A DNA stretch of 64,000 bases from Parafannyhessea umbonata (GCF_900105025.1 NZ_LT629759.1:372001-436000); one strand, 5' to 3'; counted from the first letter of the stretch, positions 1 to 9,563 are shown. The notes: generated by a model not told the origin, from the sequence alone. Made by a program: numbers and translations.

Positions 1-2322
1 GCCGCGCAGAGCAAGGCGGTCCGCGACGGCAGGATCGTGGCGGTGCCCTCCTCCGAGCTCGTCGTGGGCGACGTGGTGGTGCTCGAGGCGGGCGACTCCG
101 TCCCGGCGGACTGCCGCATCCTCGAGAGCGCCTCGATGAAGATCGAGGAGGCCGCCCTCACGGGCGAGTCCGTGCCCGCGAACAAGGTCGCCGGGACGCT
201 CGACGCCCCCGAGAGCGGGGACGTCCCGCTCGGCGACCGCAAGAACATGTGCTACATGGGTTCGACCGTGGTGTACGGCCGCGGGCGGGCCGTCGTGGTC
301 GCCACCGGCATGGGCACGGAGATGGGCAAGATCGCCGACGCGCTGTCCCGCGCGACCGACGAGGAGACCCCTCTCCAGAAGAAGCTCGACGAGCTCTCGA
401 AGGTCCTCTCGATCATCTGCATCGTGATCTGCGCCCTCGTGTTCGGCGTCACGTGGCTTAAGCACGGCATGGGCTTCTTCAACAACATGCCCCTGGTGCT
501 GAACACCTTCATGGTCGCGGTGTCGCTCGCCGTCGCCGCCATCCCCGAGGGCCTCGCGGCCGTCGTGACCATAGTGCTGTCCATCGGCGTAACGAAGATG
601 AGCCAGCACAACGCGATCATCCGCAAGCTCTCGGCCGTCGAGACCCTCGGATGCACGCAGGTCATCTGCTCCGACAAGACGGGCACCCTCACGCAGAACA
701 AGATGACGGTCGTACGCCACTTCACCGAGGACCAGGACAGGCTCGTGCGCTGCATGGCGCTCTGCTCCGACGCGAAGTGGGACGAGCAGAGGGACGAGGC
801 CGTGGGCGAGCCGACGGAGGCCGCGCTCGTGGCCGACGCCGCGAAGCTCGGCTTCACCTCGGGCGACCTCGACGCGGCGAACCCCCGTGTTGGCGAGGCC
901 CCGTTCGACTCCGGCCGCAAGATGATGTCCGTCGTGAACCTCGCGCCGGACGGCAACTACGTCCAGCACACCAAGGGCGGCCCGGACGTCGTGCTCGCCC
1001 GCTGCACCATGGTCCGCACGGCCGAGGGCGACGTGCCCCTCACCGACGAGCGCCGCGCGCGCATCATGGAGGCCAACAAGGCCATGGCGGACGACGCCCT
1101 CCGCGTGATGGCGGCAGCCCGCGTCAACTACGGCAAGGAGGAGCCGAAGTCCTTCTCGCCCGAGGCGCTCGAGCACGACATGACCTTCCTCGGGCTCTGT
1201 GGCATGATCGACCCGGTCCGCCCCGAGGTCGGGCAGGCCGTGGCCGAGGCCCATGCCGCCGGCATGAACGTCGTGATGATCACCGGCGACCACATCGACA
1301 CCGCCGTCGCCATCGCGAAGGAGCTCGGCATCGTCGCCGACCGCTCCCAGGCAATCACCGGCGCAGAGCTCGACCGCATGAGCGACGAGGAGTTCTCGAG
1401 GAACATCTCCAACTACGGCGTGTACGCCCGCGTCCAGCCGGAGCACAAGACCCGCATCGTCGACACGTGGAAGAGGCTCGGCAGGGTCGTCGCCATGACC
1501 GGCGACGGCGTGAACGACGCCCCGTCCATCAAGCGCGCCGACATAGGCATCGGCATGGGCATCACGGGCACCGACGTCACGAAGAACGTCGCCGACATGG
1601 TGCTCGCGGACGACAACTTCGCCACGATCATCAACGCCTGCGAGGAGGGGCGTCGCATCTACGACAACATCAGGAAGTCGATCGCCTTCCTGCTCTCCTC
1701 CAACCTCGCCGAGGTCATCTCCGTCTTCGTCGCGTCCCTCATAGGCTTCACCATCCTCGAGCCCACGCACCTGCTGTGGCTGAACCTCATCACCGACTGC
1801 TTCCCCGCCCTCGCGATGGCGATGGAGGAGGCCGAGCCCGACATCATGGAGCGCGAGCCCCGCAGCTCCACCGACGGCATCTTCGCCGGCGGCATGGGCC
1901 TCGACTGCCTCGTCCAGGGTGCGATGATCGGCGCGCTCACGCTCGCCTCGTACTTCGTCGGCCTGCGCTTCGAGGGCGTGCCCCTCGCCGACGTGCTCTC
2001 CGGGGCCGACAAGGGCCTCGACGGCATGACCATGGCGTTCCTCACGCTCTCCATGGTCGAGATGTTCCACTCGTTCAACATGCGCAGCCGCCGCAAGTCG
2101 GTCTTCTCGCTTCCCACGCAGAACAAGTGGCTCTGGGGCGCCTTCGCGCTCTCCCTCGTCCTGACGTTCGTGGTCATCGAGACCCCGCTCGCCCGGGCGT
2201 TCGACTTCGCCGAGATCAGCGCCGCGGAGTACGGCATCGCGATGGCCCTCGCGTTCCTGATCATCCCGCTCGTGGAGGCCTACAAGGCCATCATGCGCAC
2301 CGTCGAGAAGAACAAGGCGTAA
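1..2322 (+). CDS. P-type calcium-translocating ATPase, 3' part only
   Basis: The gene enters from outside the window; the reading frame is open from base 1, so an internal ATG at 37 is not the start. The visible 773 codons run from the actuator domain (with the TGES loop) to the C-terminal membrane segments. The phosphorylation motif DKTGT has its Asp at about visible residue 225, preceded by the PEGL membrane motif of type II pumps, and followed by ITGDH and the hinge motif TGDGVNDAP. The family pumps Ca2+ or related cations out of the cytoplasm using ATP. Six C-terminal helices are evident. The ion is inferred from overall similarity to type IIA/PMCA-like pumps; another divalent cation is possible. 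Confidence 0.9.
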   Translation, partial: AAQSKAVRDGRIVAVPSSELVVGDVVVLEAGDSVPADCRILESASMKIEEAALTGESVPANKVAGTLDAPESGDVPLGDRKNMCYMGSTVVYGRGRAVVVATGMGTEMGKIADALSRATDEETPLQKKLDELSKVLSIICIVICALVFGVTWLKHGMGFFNNMPLVLNTFMVAVSLAVAAIPEGLAAVVTIVLSIGVTKMSQHNAIIRKLSAVETLGCTQVICSDKTGTLTQNKMTVVRHFTEDQDRLVRCMALCSDAKWDEQRDEAVGEPTEAALVADAAKLGFTSGDLDAANPRVGEAPFDSGRKMMSVVNLAPDGNYVQHTKGGPDVVLARCTMVRTAEGDVPLTDERRARIMEANKAMADDALRVMAAARVNYGKEEPKSFSPEALEHDMTFLGLCGMIDPVRPEVGQAVAEAHAAGMNVVMITGDHIDTAVAIAKELGIVADRSQAITGAELDRMSDEEFSRNISNYGVYARVQPEHKTRIVDTWKRLGRVVAMTGDGVNDAPSIKRADIGIGMGITGTDVTKNVADMVLADDNFATIINACEEGRRIYDNIRKSIAFLLSSNLAEVISVFVASLIGFTILEPTHLLWLNLITDCFPALAMAMEEAEPDIMEREPRSSTDGIFAGGMGLDCLVQGAMIGALTLASYFVGLRFEGVPLADVLSGADKGLDGMTMAFLTLSMVEMFHSFNMRSRRKSVFSLPTQNKWLWGAFALSLVLTFVVIETPLARAFDFAEISAAEYGIAMALAFLIIPLVEAYKAIMRTVEKNKA

Positions 2323-2328
2323 CGGTAC

Positions 2329-3525
2329 ATGGCAAAGCGCGCTCACAAGTCCAGCAGAGCTGACAAGCGCAGAGCGGTCGCCGGTGGGGCCCACGAGGCC
2401 CTGCCGGCGCTCTCTTCTTTGTCCGAGCTGCCGGCATACACGGAACTCACCGCAAGCGACCGCCAGCGGTCGGCTTTCGAGCGGGAGGTGGAACGGACCA
2501 TCAACGCGGGCGAGGCCAGGCGAGAAGAGCTCGACCTCGGCTGCGTCGCTCGCCTCGACCGCGGCTTTCCCGCGGTCATCACCCCACGAGGCGTCTACCG
2601 CACCGAGTTTGCGGCGTCGCTCACCAAGGGGGACGACAACTCACGCGCCGCGGTGGGCGACTGGGTCTGCGCCCGGCGTCCCGAGGGGCATGACATGGGA
2701 ATCCTCTGCAAGATTCTTCCGCGCGAGAGTGACATCGCAAGGTGGAAGGGGGGTTCGCGCGGCGAGAGGCAGACGCTTGCGGCAAACGTCGACACGGTGC
2801 TCGTGACCCAAGCCCTTGGTCCCAACCCCATTTCTGTCGATAGGGTCGTCCGGTCCGCGGTCATTGCGCGCGATTGCGGTGCCGACATCGCCGTGGTCCT
2901 CACGAAGGCGGACCGCGCCGGCGCATCGATGCTACAGACGGACGTCGCGCTCATCCAAGAGGTGCTTGGGCAGGACGTTCGCATCGTCGCGACCTCAGCT
3001 GGCGCCTCGGGGCGAAGGACGGTGGCGGGCCTCAGGGACGCGGCCGATCGCTGCGGTTCGGGATGGGGCGAGGATGATGTCCGAGGTCTCGTTCCCGCGG
3101 GGACGGTGGCAATCGTCCTGGGCGAGTCGGGCGCAGGCAAGTCGACGCTGTTGAACGCGCTGTTGGGTCGCGAGGCGCTCGAGACCGGCGCGGTCCGTGC
3201 GTCTGACGATATGGGGCGCCACACCACCGTCGCAAGGCGCATGGTCTCCCTTCCCGGCGCTGGCGTGATCGTCGACGAGCCCGGTCTTCGGAGCCTTCCG
3301 CTCGTGGGTCACGAGCGCGGCCTTGCGAAGGTGTTTCCAGAGATCGCCGAGGCTGCACGGTCCTGCCGGTTCCGGGACTGCACGCACACCCACGAGCCTG
3401 GATGCGGGGTGAGGTCTGCGTTCGCCGAGGGGAAGTTCTCAAAAGAACGACTCGATGCATACGTTTCGCTCGCCTCCGAGATGCGTGCCAGCGCAAAGAC
3501 GCTCGATCCGGACGTAGTGTTGTAA
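2329..3525 (+). CDS. rsgA: Ribosome small subunit-dependent GTPase RsgA
   Basis: RsgA (YjeQ) is a circularly permuted GTPase that helps mature the 30S subunit. The 398-residue protein shows an OB-fold region, then the permuted G motifs: TKAD (G4), a P-loop GESGAGKST near residues 265-273, and DEPGLRS (G3). The C-terminal zinc knuckle CRFRDCTHTHEPGC lies near residue 346. The N terminus has a Lys/Arg-rich extension of about 40 residues. The ATG lies 6 bases after the upstream ATPase stop and has no clear ribosome binding site, so translation may be coupled to the pump gene or begin slightly downstream. Function is confident; the start is less so. Confidence 0.92.
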   Translation: MAKRAHKSSRADKRRAVAGGAHEALPALSSLSELPAYTELTASDRQRSAFEREVERTINAGEARREELDLGCVARLDRGFPAVITPRGVYRTEFAASLTKGDDNSRAAVGDWVCARRPEGHDMGILCKILPRESDIARWKGGSRGERQTLAANVDTVLVTQALGPNPISVDRVVRSAVIARDCGADIAVVLTKADRAGASMLQTDVALIQEVLGQDVRIVATSAGASGRRTVAGLRDAADRCGSGWGEDDVRGLVPAGTVAIVLGESGAGKSTLLNALLGREALETGAVRASDDMGRHTTVARRMVSLPGAGVIVDEPGLRSLPLVGHERGLAKVFPEIAEAARSCRFRDCTHTHEPGCGVRSAFAEGKFSKERLDAYVSLASEMRASAKTLDPDVVL

Positions 3526-3555
3526 CCGAGGGCGACATAGCCGTTTTACACCATG

Positions 3556-3587
3556 GCCTAGCTGCGATTTTCCAAGTGCAGCTAGGC
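3556..3587. repeat. 10-bp perfect inverted repeat ahead of the Tad locus
   Basis: The arms GCCTAGCTGC (3556-3565) and GCAGCTAGGC (3578-3587) are perfectly complementary around a 12-base A/T-rich loop. There is no T-run after the second arm, so it is a poor intrinsic terminator. It sits between rsgA and the first pilus gene, where either an mRNA hairpin or a dimeric operator would make sense. No other gene-like structure is seen in 3526-3707. Confidence 0.6.
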
Positions 3588-3707
3588 TGAATTTATGCGC
3601 AAGGAAACTGATAGGCCACTTTTAAGACTCGCCGTCACATGGTTGCCGGTGGCGCAGACTCTTGTCTACAAGACGTGCCCAAGCGTGACAGGGATGGGGG
3701 TTCGGCC

Positions 3708-4451
3708 ATGTCTCTCAGATTCAGGCTTGTATTCGCCAGTGCCTGCGCAGTCCTCGTTCTTCTCGCCTTCACTGCCTATGGCAACCACGTGCGCGCCCAG
3801 GCCGAGCAGGTCAGGAACGCGGCGATTGCCCGCTATGGCGGCGAGGTCGTGAGCCTTGTGGTTTCGAACTCGGCCCTCGAGCCAGGGCAAGTGCTGGGCG
3901 AGAAGGACGTGTCCGTGCGGGACTGGGTGGCGGACCTTGCGCCCCAGGGGGCGCTCACGAGCTTGGATGACGTTATTGGTCGTGAGGTTACCGTGCCCGT
4001 GAGCAAGAACGCCCCCATCACGAAGCTCACGTTCAGGGACTCTTCGGAGCTTGCGGACATCCCGTCGGGCCATGTGGCCATGAGCGTGCCCGTCAACGAC
4101 AAGCTTGGCGTGACGAAAGGCGTTCCGCAGGGAACGAGGCTGCTTGCATACGAGGTCACGGACGAGGGGTCGAAACTGCTGAGCGAGGATGTGACGGTGT
4201 TGTCGGCACCAAGTTCCACGAGCTCGATGGGTGTGACGGTGCAGATTTCCCTTGCCGTGCCGGCAGACGACGTCTCGTCGCTTTTGGACGCAAGCGGGAG
4301 GGGAGATTTGAGGCTCGTGATGCCTGCCGACGACGTTAAGCAACCCGAGGAGGTTGCGGTGGCGCCAGAGCCTAAGGCTGATAAGACCGAGGAGGGCTCC
4401 GGGGGCGTTGTCGAGGGAAGTCCCCGAAGCCTGGCCGATGAATCGAGGTAG
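3708..4451 (+). CDS. Flp pilus assembly protein CpaB/RcpC-like (SAF domain)
   Basis: This is the first gene of the Tad pilus locus. It has one N-terminal membrane anchor (about residues 7-25) and an extracytoplasmic SAF-type domain beginning near VVSNSALEPGQVLGEKDVSV, followed by an acidic low-complexity tail. CpaB/RcpC proteins sit at the cell surface and help assemble Flp pili; in diderms they contact the secretin, which this locus lacks. I chose the ATG at 3708 because it is preceded by a G-rich ribosome binding site (GGATGGGGG) and puts the anchor at the N terminus; an in-frame start at 3639 would add 23 unlikely residues. The next gene starts 13 bases downstream. Confidence 0.78.
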   Translation: MSLRFRLVFASACAVLVLLAFTAYGNHVRAQAEQVRNAAIARYGGEVVSLVVSNSALEPGQVLGEKDVSVRDWVADLAPQGALTSLDDVIGREVTVPVSKNAPITKLTFRDSSELADIPSGHVAMSVPVNDKLGVTKGVPQGTRLLAYEVTDEGSKLLSEDVTVLSAPSSTSSMGVTVQISLAVPADDVSSLLDASGRGDLRLVMPADDVKQPEEVAVAPEPKADKTEEGSGGVVEGSPRSLADESR

Positions 4452-4464
4452 GGAGGCGCTGAGG

Positions 4465-5808
4465 ATGGCGGACAGATGGCTGGGATGGACTTCGGAGGGG
4501 AGCCGGACCGACATTCGAAGGGCCTTGGCGTCACTTCGCCCGAAGGCGACGCTTGCGTTCGCATCGAGCGCTGGGGACCTCCGGGAACGTGTGATGGACT
4601 CGGTTGGAACGCCGTGGGGAGTAATCGTCGGACTGAGCGAATCAGGCGTTTCGGACATGAACCTTGCGGCTGCCGTGGCGCATGACGGCATGGCGGGAAG
4701 CGTGGTTCTCGTCACGCGCAACGCCTCTGGCTCGCTTCGCTCGAGGGCGGCACAGGCCGGCATCGATACCGTAATCGATATGGGGGAGGTCGATGCCGCG
4801 GTCGCGGTGGCTCGCAGCAAGGGGAGCGCGGGGGGCGCTCGGACAGATGATGCCGCCGCTTCCGCGGCGGAAGGGACCAAGCCGCCGCGCGATTCAGATG
4901 GCGTTCCGTTCGCCCTGGACGAGCCCGATGGCCTTTCCTGGAGCGAGAGAGACATGGCGCCCGCCGGCTCTGCAGAGGGGGGTCGTGGGTCGATGTTCGT
5001 GTTCGTCTCTGGCAGGGGTGGCGTGGGCAAGACCACCATCGCGTCGGAGTGCGCCGTCGTGGCGAGCTCGTGGGGTATGAGCGTGGCCGTGGTCGACCTC
5101 GATCTCTCCTGCGGAAACGTGTACGCGGGATTTGGCGTGGGGACTCCCGTCGACCTTGCGAAGCTTGGGACCAATGGGGTTCCGTCGATCGAGACCATGG
5201 GCAGGAGCTGCGTTCGTCTTGCGAACGACTTGTGCCTCTGGGGCCCCTGCGAGAGGCCGGAAATGGCAGAGCGGGTCATGCCGCACGTCGGGCGGCTGCT
5301 CGAGTACCTGGTGCAGAGGTATCAGCTTGTCCTTGTTGATACCTCGACGACGTTTACCGATGCGGTTGCCGAGGCCGTACAGAAGGCGGACCGCGTGTTC
5401 GTGGTTCACGACGGCGCACCTGGATCCATTGGCTCCGCGGGAAGGACTAGTTTGCTTGTGGTACGTCTCGGCGTTGCGAGGACTCGAATGGTGCGCGTGG
5501 AGAACGTCGCCAACCCAAGGGCGAAGTCCACCCCCGTGCCCGGCATCAGCCAGAGGGGGCTGGAAGGAGCCCCGTTCTTCCAGGTAATCGATGGTGGGCC
5601 TGAAGTGCAGGAGGTTGCGGCTGCGGGAGGGATACGGGAACTCGTGAAGGAGGGTGGTCCGATGGTGCAAAGCGTCAAGGTCATGCTCGCGAGGACGCTT
5701 GCCGAGCTTGGCGCCCTGCCGCCTGACGAGGACGCACGGCTTGCTGCCAACGTCGAGGCCAAACGGCCCAAGTTCAAGTTCTTCTCGCGAAGGGCGGAGG
5801 TGGTCTGA
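4465..5808 (+). CDS. Tad pilus ATPase TadZ/CpaE-like (ParA/MinD family)
   Basis: TadZ/CpaE proteins localise the pilus machine. The first ~165 residues resemble a receiver-like atypical domain without an evident phosphoacceptor motif. A linker of about 50 residues follows, then a MinD-type ATPase with the deviant Walker A GRGGVGKTT near residue 180 and the VVDLDLSCGN switch. The start at 4465 is 8 bases after GGGAGG; an ATG at 4438 overlaps the previous gene but has no good site. The stop TGA shares one base with the ATG of tadA, which indicates translational coupling. Assignment rests on the P-loop and on position between CpaB and TadA. Confidence 0.8.
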   Translation: MADRWLGWTSEGSRTDIRRALASLRPKATLAFASSAGDLRERVMDSVGTPWGVIVGLSESGVSDMNLAAAVAHDGMAGSVVLVTRNASGSLRSRAAQAGIDTVIDMGEVDAAVAVARSKGSAGGARTDDAAASAAEGTKPPRDSDGVPFALDEPDGLSWSERDMAPAGSAEGGRGSMFVFVSGRGGVGKTTIASECAVVASSWGMSVAVVDLDLSCGNVYAGFGVGTPVDLAKLGTNGVPSIETMGRSCVRLANDLCLWGPCERPEMAERVMPHVGRLLEYLVQRYQLVLVDTSTTFTDAVAEAVQKADRVFVVHDGAPGSIGSAGRTSLLVVRLGVARTRMVRVENVANPRAKSTPVPGISQRGLEGAPFFQVIDGGPEVQEVAAAGGIRELVKEGGPMVQSVKVMLARTLAELGALPPDEDARLAANVEAKRPKFKFFSRRAEVV

Positions 5809-7154
5809 TGTCTGTTCTGGAAAGGGTGAAGACGCACGAGGCTGCTGCACTCGGCGTTGTCGGCGAGGAGGCGACAAATAGGTCGGATTATCGGAGGCTT
5901 CGGGAGGACCTGCGTCACGAGCTGGTGGGGAGGCTTGGTCTCTCGGCGATTGCCTCCATGCTTCAGTCCGTGAAGGCAAGCGAGGTCAGGGAGGAACTCG
6001 CGGTCACCTGTCAGGCGATCTTGAACGAAGCGCACTTCTCGTCGCTTCTGCAGAGCGAGCAGGACCAAGTGACGAGGGAGGTGCTAGACGACATCTGTGG
6101 CCTGGGCCCCATACAGAGCCTCCTGGACGACGACGGAGTGAGCGAGATCATGATAAACGGGACGGGCGCCCTGTTCTTCGAGCGAGGCGGGCGCATCCAC
6201 TCCGCGGAGTCGGTGTTCGAGTCCAAGGAGCAAATCATGATGGTGATCGACAGGATCCTCGCCCCCTTGGGGCGCCGACTCGATAGGACGAACCCGCTTG
6301 TCGACGCTCGCCTCGCAAACGGCGACCGTGTGAACGCAGTGTCAGACACCATTGCCATAAACGGCCCAGCGGTCACCATTCGAAAGTTCTCCGACCGCAT
6401 CACGACGCTCGACAGGCTGGTCGAGCTTGGATCGATTCCGAGGTGGTATGCGACGCTCCTTTCCTGGGCGGTGCACGCGAGGCAGGATATCGCCGTCGCG
6501 GGAGGGACCGGTTCGGGAAAGACGACCCTGCTGAACGCTCTGAGCACTCAGATTGGTCTGCAGGAGCGCATCGTGACCATCGAGGACTCTGCCGAGCTCA
6601 AGTTTGACTCTCATCCCGACGTGGTGCGACTGGAGGCACGGTCGGCCTCCATCGAGGGAACCGGCGAGGTAACCATTCGCGACCTCGTGAAAAACGCGTT
6701 GCGCATGCGGCCTGACCGGATTGTCGTGGGAGAGTGCCGTGGCGAGGAGACGATTGACATGTTGCAGGCCATGAATACTGGGCACGACGGATCGCTTACC
6801 ACGCTGCATGCGGGGTCGGCGCAGGAGGCGATACTGAGGCTCGTGCTTATGGCCAGGTTTGGCATGGACCTTCCGACCGACATCATCGAGGAGCAGATCG
6901 CGTCGGCTCTAGACCTGCTCGTGATGTCCGCGCGATTCCCGGACGGCATCCGTCGGATTACGTCGCTGAGCGAGGTGTCCAGGGGAAATTCCGGGGGAGT
7001 GATGCTTCGAGAGTGCGTCCGCTACGACCAGGCGAGAGGGACGTGGGAACTCGTCTCGGAGCCCAGTTTCATAGGAGAGGCCATTCGGATTGGCGCGCTT
7101 AGGACTGAGGAGGTGGAGAGATGGAGACGATGTATGCCATCCTTGGCAGCCTGA
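5808..7154 (+). CDS. tadA: Tad secretion ATPase TadA/CpaF
   Basis: TadA is the hexameric ATPase that powers Flp pilus polymerisation. The 448-residue protein has the typical N-terminal domain, including the [14 protein letters not shown] stretch near residues 107-120, and the [12 protein letters not shown] motif. The Walker [10 protein letters not shown] is near residue 232. The Asp box [12 protein letters not shown], the Walker B region [14 protein letters not shown] and the His box [14 protein letters not shown] follow in the expected order. It is the best-conserved gene in the locus and fixes its identity. The 3' end overlaps tadB by 34 bases. Confidence 0.95.
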   Translation: MSVLERVKTHEAAALGVVGEEATNRSDYRRLREDLRHELVGRLGLSAIASMLQSVKASEVREELAVTCQAILNEAHFSSLLQSEQDQVTREVLDDICGLGPIQSLLDDDGVSEIMINGTGALFFERGGRIHSAESVFESKEQIMMVIDRILAPLGRRLDRTNPLVDARLANGDRVNAVSDTIAINGPAVTIRKFSDRITTLDRLVELGSIPRWYATLLSWAVHARQDIAVAGGTGSGKTTLLNALSTQIGLQERIVTIEDSAELKFDSHPDVVRLEARSASIEGTGEVTIRDLVKNALRMRPDRIVVGECRGEETIDMLQAMNTGHDGSLTTLHAGSAQEAILRLVLMARFGMDLPTDIIEEQIASALDLLVMSARFPDGIRRITSLSEVSRGNSGGVMLRECVRYDQARGTWELVSEPSFIGEAIRIGALRTEEVERWRRCMPSLAA

Positions 7155-8089
7155 CGACGTTTCTCGCAGTACTTGTGCTCCATGGGGGACGGCTGGGGAC
7201 GAGTCCTAAGAGCTTGCTACGCCGGAAGGTGATGAGGTATGCGAGGGCCCTCCTTGGCGCTCTTGGGACTTCTCGCGTGGTCAATGCACTAGACTCCACG
7301 GACTCTTGGCACGCTCTTGGCGAGGAAATCGTCTTGTCCGCACGGGGTGGTCAAGGAGCCTCGGGCTCGTGGACCCTTCCGGAGGGCCTGGTAAGGACTT
7401 CGGGGCAGGGGGTGGCTGCCGTAATCGTCGGTGATGCATTGCTCGCCCTCGTTCTCTGTCTTGTTGCCTTATCTCCCATCGGCGTACCCATAGCAATGGC
7501 GGTGGCGCTCGCCGGCGTACCGATATGGCATCAGGCACAGCTTCGCCGCATCGAACGTGAACTGACCCAGGAGATGCCAGGCGTGTTCCGAACCCTTGCC
7601 ATGGCCATTGGCTCTGGCGAGACGCTGGCCCAGGCGATCGAATATCTTGGGGCGCATGAGGGAGGGCATGCCGCGAAGCCCTTTGCAAGGGCCTCGCTTC
7701 GAATGAGGTGCGGGGAGTCTGCAGAGGAGGCGCTTGTGGAACTGTCAAGGGAGCTTGAGGCGCCGGGAGTCGGCTTGCTCACGACCGCTCTTCTCATCTC
7801 GCAAAGGACGGGAAGCCCCCTCAAGTCGCTTTTTGGGCATGCGGCGAAGATGGTGGAGAGGCAAGGCGAGTTCGAGAGGATGCTTGAGGTCAAGACGGCG
7901 CAGGTGAGACTCTCCGTCAGGATCGTCTGCGGGCTTCCGGTAATCATGATCGCCGCCCTCTCGATCCTATCCCCGGACTTCCGGGCGGGACTCGCGACGC
8001 TTCCCGGGATGGTGAGTGTAATGACTGCGGTCGTGATGGACGCCTTCGCGCTAATCATCATCAGGCGACTCATGAGGGGAGTCGTGTGA
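7121..8089 (+). CDS. tadB: Tad inner-membrane platform protein TadB-like
   Basis: A 322-residue membrane protein with the type II secretion F (T2SSF) fold: an N-terminal helix, two central hydrophobic segments near residues 100-140, a cytoplasmic helical bundle, and two C-terminal helices. The cytoplasmic part includes the signature-like stretch MAIGSGETLAQAIEYLG. With TadC it forms the membrane platform that TadA works on. The ATG at 7121 follows GGAGGTGGAGAG and lies inside the end of tadA. The stop is coupled to tadC through a TGATG overlap. TadB versus TadC is decided mainly by gene order and length. Confidence 0.85.
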   Translation: METMYAILGSLTTFLAVLVLHGGRLGTSPKSLLRRKVMRYARALLGALGTSRVVNALDSTDSWHALGEEIVLSARGGQGASGSWTLPEGLVRTSGQGVAAVIVGDALLALVLCLVALSPIGVPIAMAVALAGVPIWHQAQLRRIERELTQEMPGVFRTLAMAIGSGETLAQAIEYLGAHEGGHAAKPFARASLRMRCGESAEEALVELSRELEAPGVGLLTTALLISQRTGSPLKSLFGHAAKMVERQGEFERMLEVKTAQVRLSVRIVCGLPVIMIAALSILSPDFRAGLATLPGMVSVMTAVVMDAFALIIIRRLMRGVV

Positions 8090-8739
8090 TGGACTTGGCG
8101 TACGTGGGTGGGTGCCTGTCGGCGTCGACGGCTGCGTTCGCGATGACGTTCGGACTATTGGGGAATCGCTCTTCTCACGAACTCGACCACGCGGGCGGGT
8201 TGGGAGAACGCCTCCAGTCCATCGTAAGCCGCATGGGTTCGTTGCCTGCCTTCAGGGAGCTGGATCGCAGGGGCAGAGAAAGCGAGGCTAGGCGGGCATG
8301 CCTCCGCTCGCTCCCGACGTTTCTGGACGTGGTGACCTTGGGGCTTTCGTCTGGGCTCTCGTTCGATGCGGCGCTCTCCCTTTACTGCGAACGCTATGAG
8401 GACGACCTTTCCTCGACATTTGGAGAAGCGCTGCTCTCGTGGCAAATCGGTGCGGAGAGTCGCTCGTCCGCGCTCGATAGGCTTGCGGAAGAGTTGGATG
8501 TGGGTGCACTGAAGAGCTTCTCGTCCACAGTGTCCCAAGCCCTCGAGTTTGGGTCGCCCCTTGCATCTGCCCTCGAGTCCCAGGCGCAGGCAATAAGGGA
8601 AGAGCAGAGGTCTCAATTGGAAGAGGAGATTGAGAAGGTTCCAGTGAAGATGCTCATCCCCTTGGGCACCTTGATCGTGCCGGCGATGCTTTTGTCAATC
8701 CTAGGGCCGCTTATCGGCTCGAGCCTCGCAATGACATGA
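8089..8739 (+). CDS. tadC: Tad inner-membrane platform protein TadC-like
   Basis: The second T2SSF-type platform protein, 216 residues, is shorter than TadB. An N-terminal hydrophobic segment is followed by a cytoplasmic helical domain (FLDVVTLGLSSGLSFDAALS), and the end is a hydrophobic helix around LIPLGTLIVPAMLLSILGP. A GTG one codon earlier (8086) is possible, but the ATG at 8089 overlaps the tadB TGA by one base, as elsewhere in this operon. About 90 bases separate it from the pilin gene, the largest gap so far in the locus. Confidence 0.82.
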   Translation: MDLAYVGGCLSASTAAFAMTFGLLGNRSSHELDHAGGLGERLQSIVSRMGSLPAFRELDRRGRESEARRACLRSLPTFLDVVTLGLSSGLSFDAALSLYCERYEDDLSSTFGEALLSWQIGAESRSSALDRLAEELDVGALKSFSSTVSQALEFGSPLASALESQAQAIREEQRSQLEEEIEKVPVKMLIPLGTLIVPAMLLSILGPLIGSSLAMT

Positions 8740-8828
8740 AGGTCATGTAGTCATACGAAAGGGCGCTTGTCCGGATGGGAGGGGCGGCACATCAGTCGTA
8801 TCTATCGAAATCAGAGGAAGGCAGTGAG

Positions 8829-9029
8829 ATGGAGCAGTTGAGGATGGGGATGGAAGACGTAGCCTGGGGCGTTTGGGAGACCTTACGTGACGAAGACGGA
8901 CAGGGGACAACGGAGTACGCCATTCTCGTTGGAGTCCTGGTAGTAATTGCAATTCTCTCGATCATCACCTTCAAGGGAAAGGTTCAACAGCTCTGGGACG
9001 CGATATCGAGTGGAATAGGGGCTCTTTAG
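8829..9029 (+). CDS. Flp-type major pilin precursor
   Basis: A 66-residue prepilin, the likely structural subunit of the pilus. The N-terminal leader ends in Gly before QGTTEYAILVGVLVVIAIL, matching the Flp processing rule of cleavage after Gly with Glu-Tyr at mature positions 5 and 6, followed by a hydrophobic spine and a short tail. The start at 8829 is placed 7-8 bases after AGAGGAAGG; an in-frame ATG at 8775 would give an over-long leader. The leader here is about 28 residues, longer than in many Flp pilins. No prepilin peptidase (TadV/CpaA) is encoded nearby, so processing must depend on an unlinked gene. Confidence 0.85.
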   Translation: MEQLRMGMEDVAWGVWETLRDEDGQGTTEYAILVGVLVVIAILSIITFKGKVQQLWDAISSGIGAL

Positions 9030-9032
9030 GCT

Positions 9033-9563
9033 ATGGCTGTCAGGGGAAGGGGCTCTAGACTCGTCCCCCTGGCCCTATTAGTGCTCTTGGTCAGCTGCTG
9101 GGCGACGGCAGCACATTGCCGTCGCCAGGTGGAAGACAACGCGGGTCGAGAAGTGATTGCTGAGACGGGCGCGCATGGGCGAGGGAGCAAATCCGTCTTT
9201 GAGGAAAACTCTGGCAAGAGAGTGAGCTTGAAGAAGGGCGACAGAGATGGTGACGACTCACCGTCGCACGTCTCACAGCCTTCTTCCTCGCCTTCAACGG
9301 AAGATGGCGTGAGGGACTATACGTCGAAAGCCAGCATGCAAGATACGGCCGCACAGCTCTTGGAGGAGTACGCACGGGCGGGGAAGTGTGTGCTTGTGCG
9401 TGCGGGCTACCTCGACCTGCTTGGGAACAACTGGTCCTGCACGGTTGTCGGAGACGGATGGGTGGACACGGTCGTCGTGAGAGGAGCCGAAGATTCGAGA
9501 AAGTCGGAGGTCAAGGTTGTACGGATGGATGCGAAGGAATGGGAGGAGGGAGTCCCCAGGTGA
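9033..9563 (+). CDS. Putative Tad-locus lipoprotein, unknown function
   Basis: I do not recognise the family. The 176-residue product begins with a basic stretch and a hydrophobic core ending in LVSC at residues 19-22, which fits a lipobox, so it is probably a lipoprotein made by Lgt and cleaved by signal peptidase II. A Ser/Asp-rich linker (about 50-90) leads to a small C-terminal domain of ~80 residues containing two Cys (CVLVRAGYLD and NNWSCTVVG). It lies 3 bases after the pilin gene and overlaps the next prepilin gene by a GTGA junction, so it is very likely part of the pilus system. The signal could instead be a plain membrane anchor. Confidence 0.65.
   Translation: MAVRGRGSRLVPLALLVLLVSCWATAAHCRRQVEDNAGREVIAETGAHGRGSKSVFEENSGKRVSLKKGDRDGDDSPSHVSQPSSSPSTEDGVRDYTSKASMQDTAAQLLEEYARAGKCVLVRAGYLDLLGNNWSCTVVGDGWVDTVVVRGAEDSRKSEVKVVRMDAKEWEEGVPR

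Noticed and set aside
651-2363. A 570-codon plus-strand frame inside the P-type ATPase
   Set aside because: It is an Arg-rich shadow of the real frame, with no domain and no binding site.
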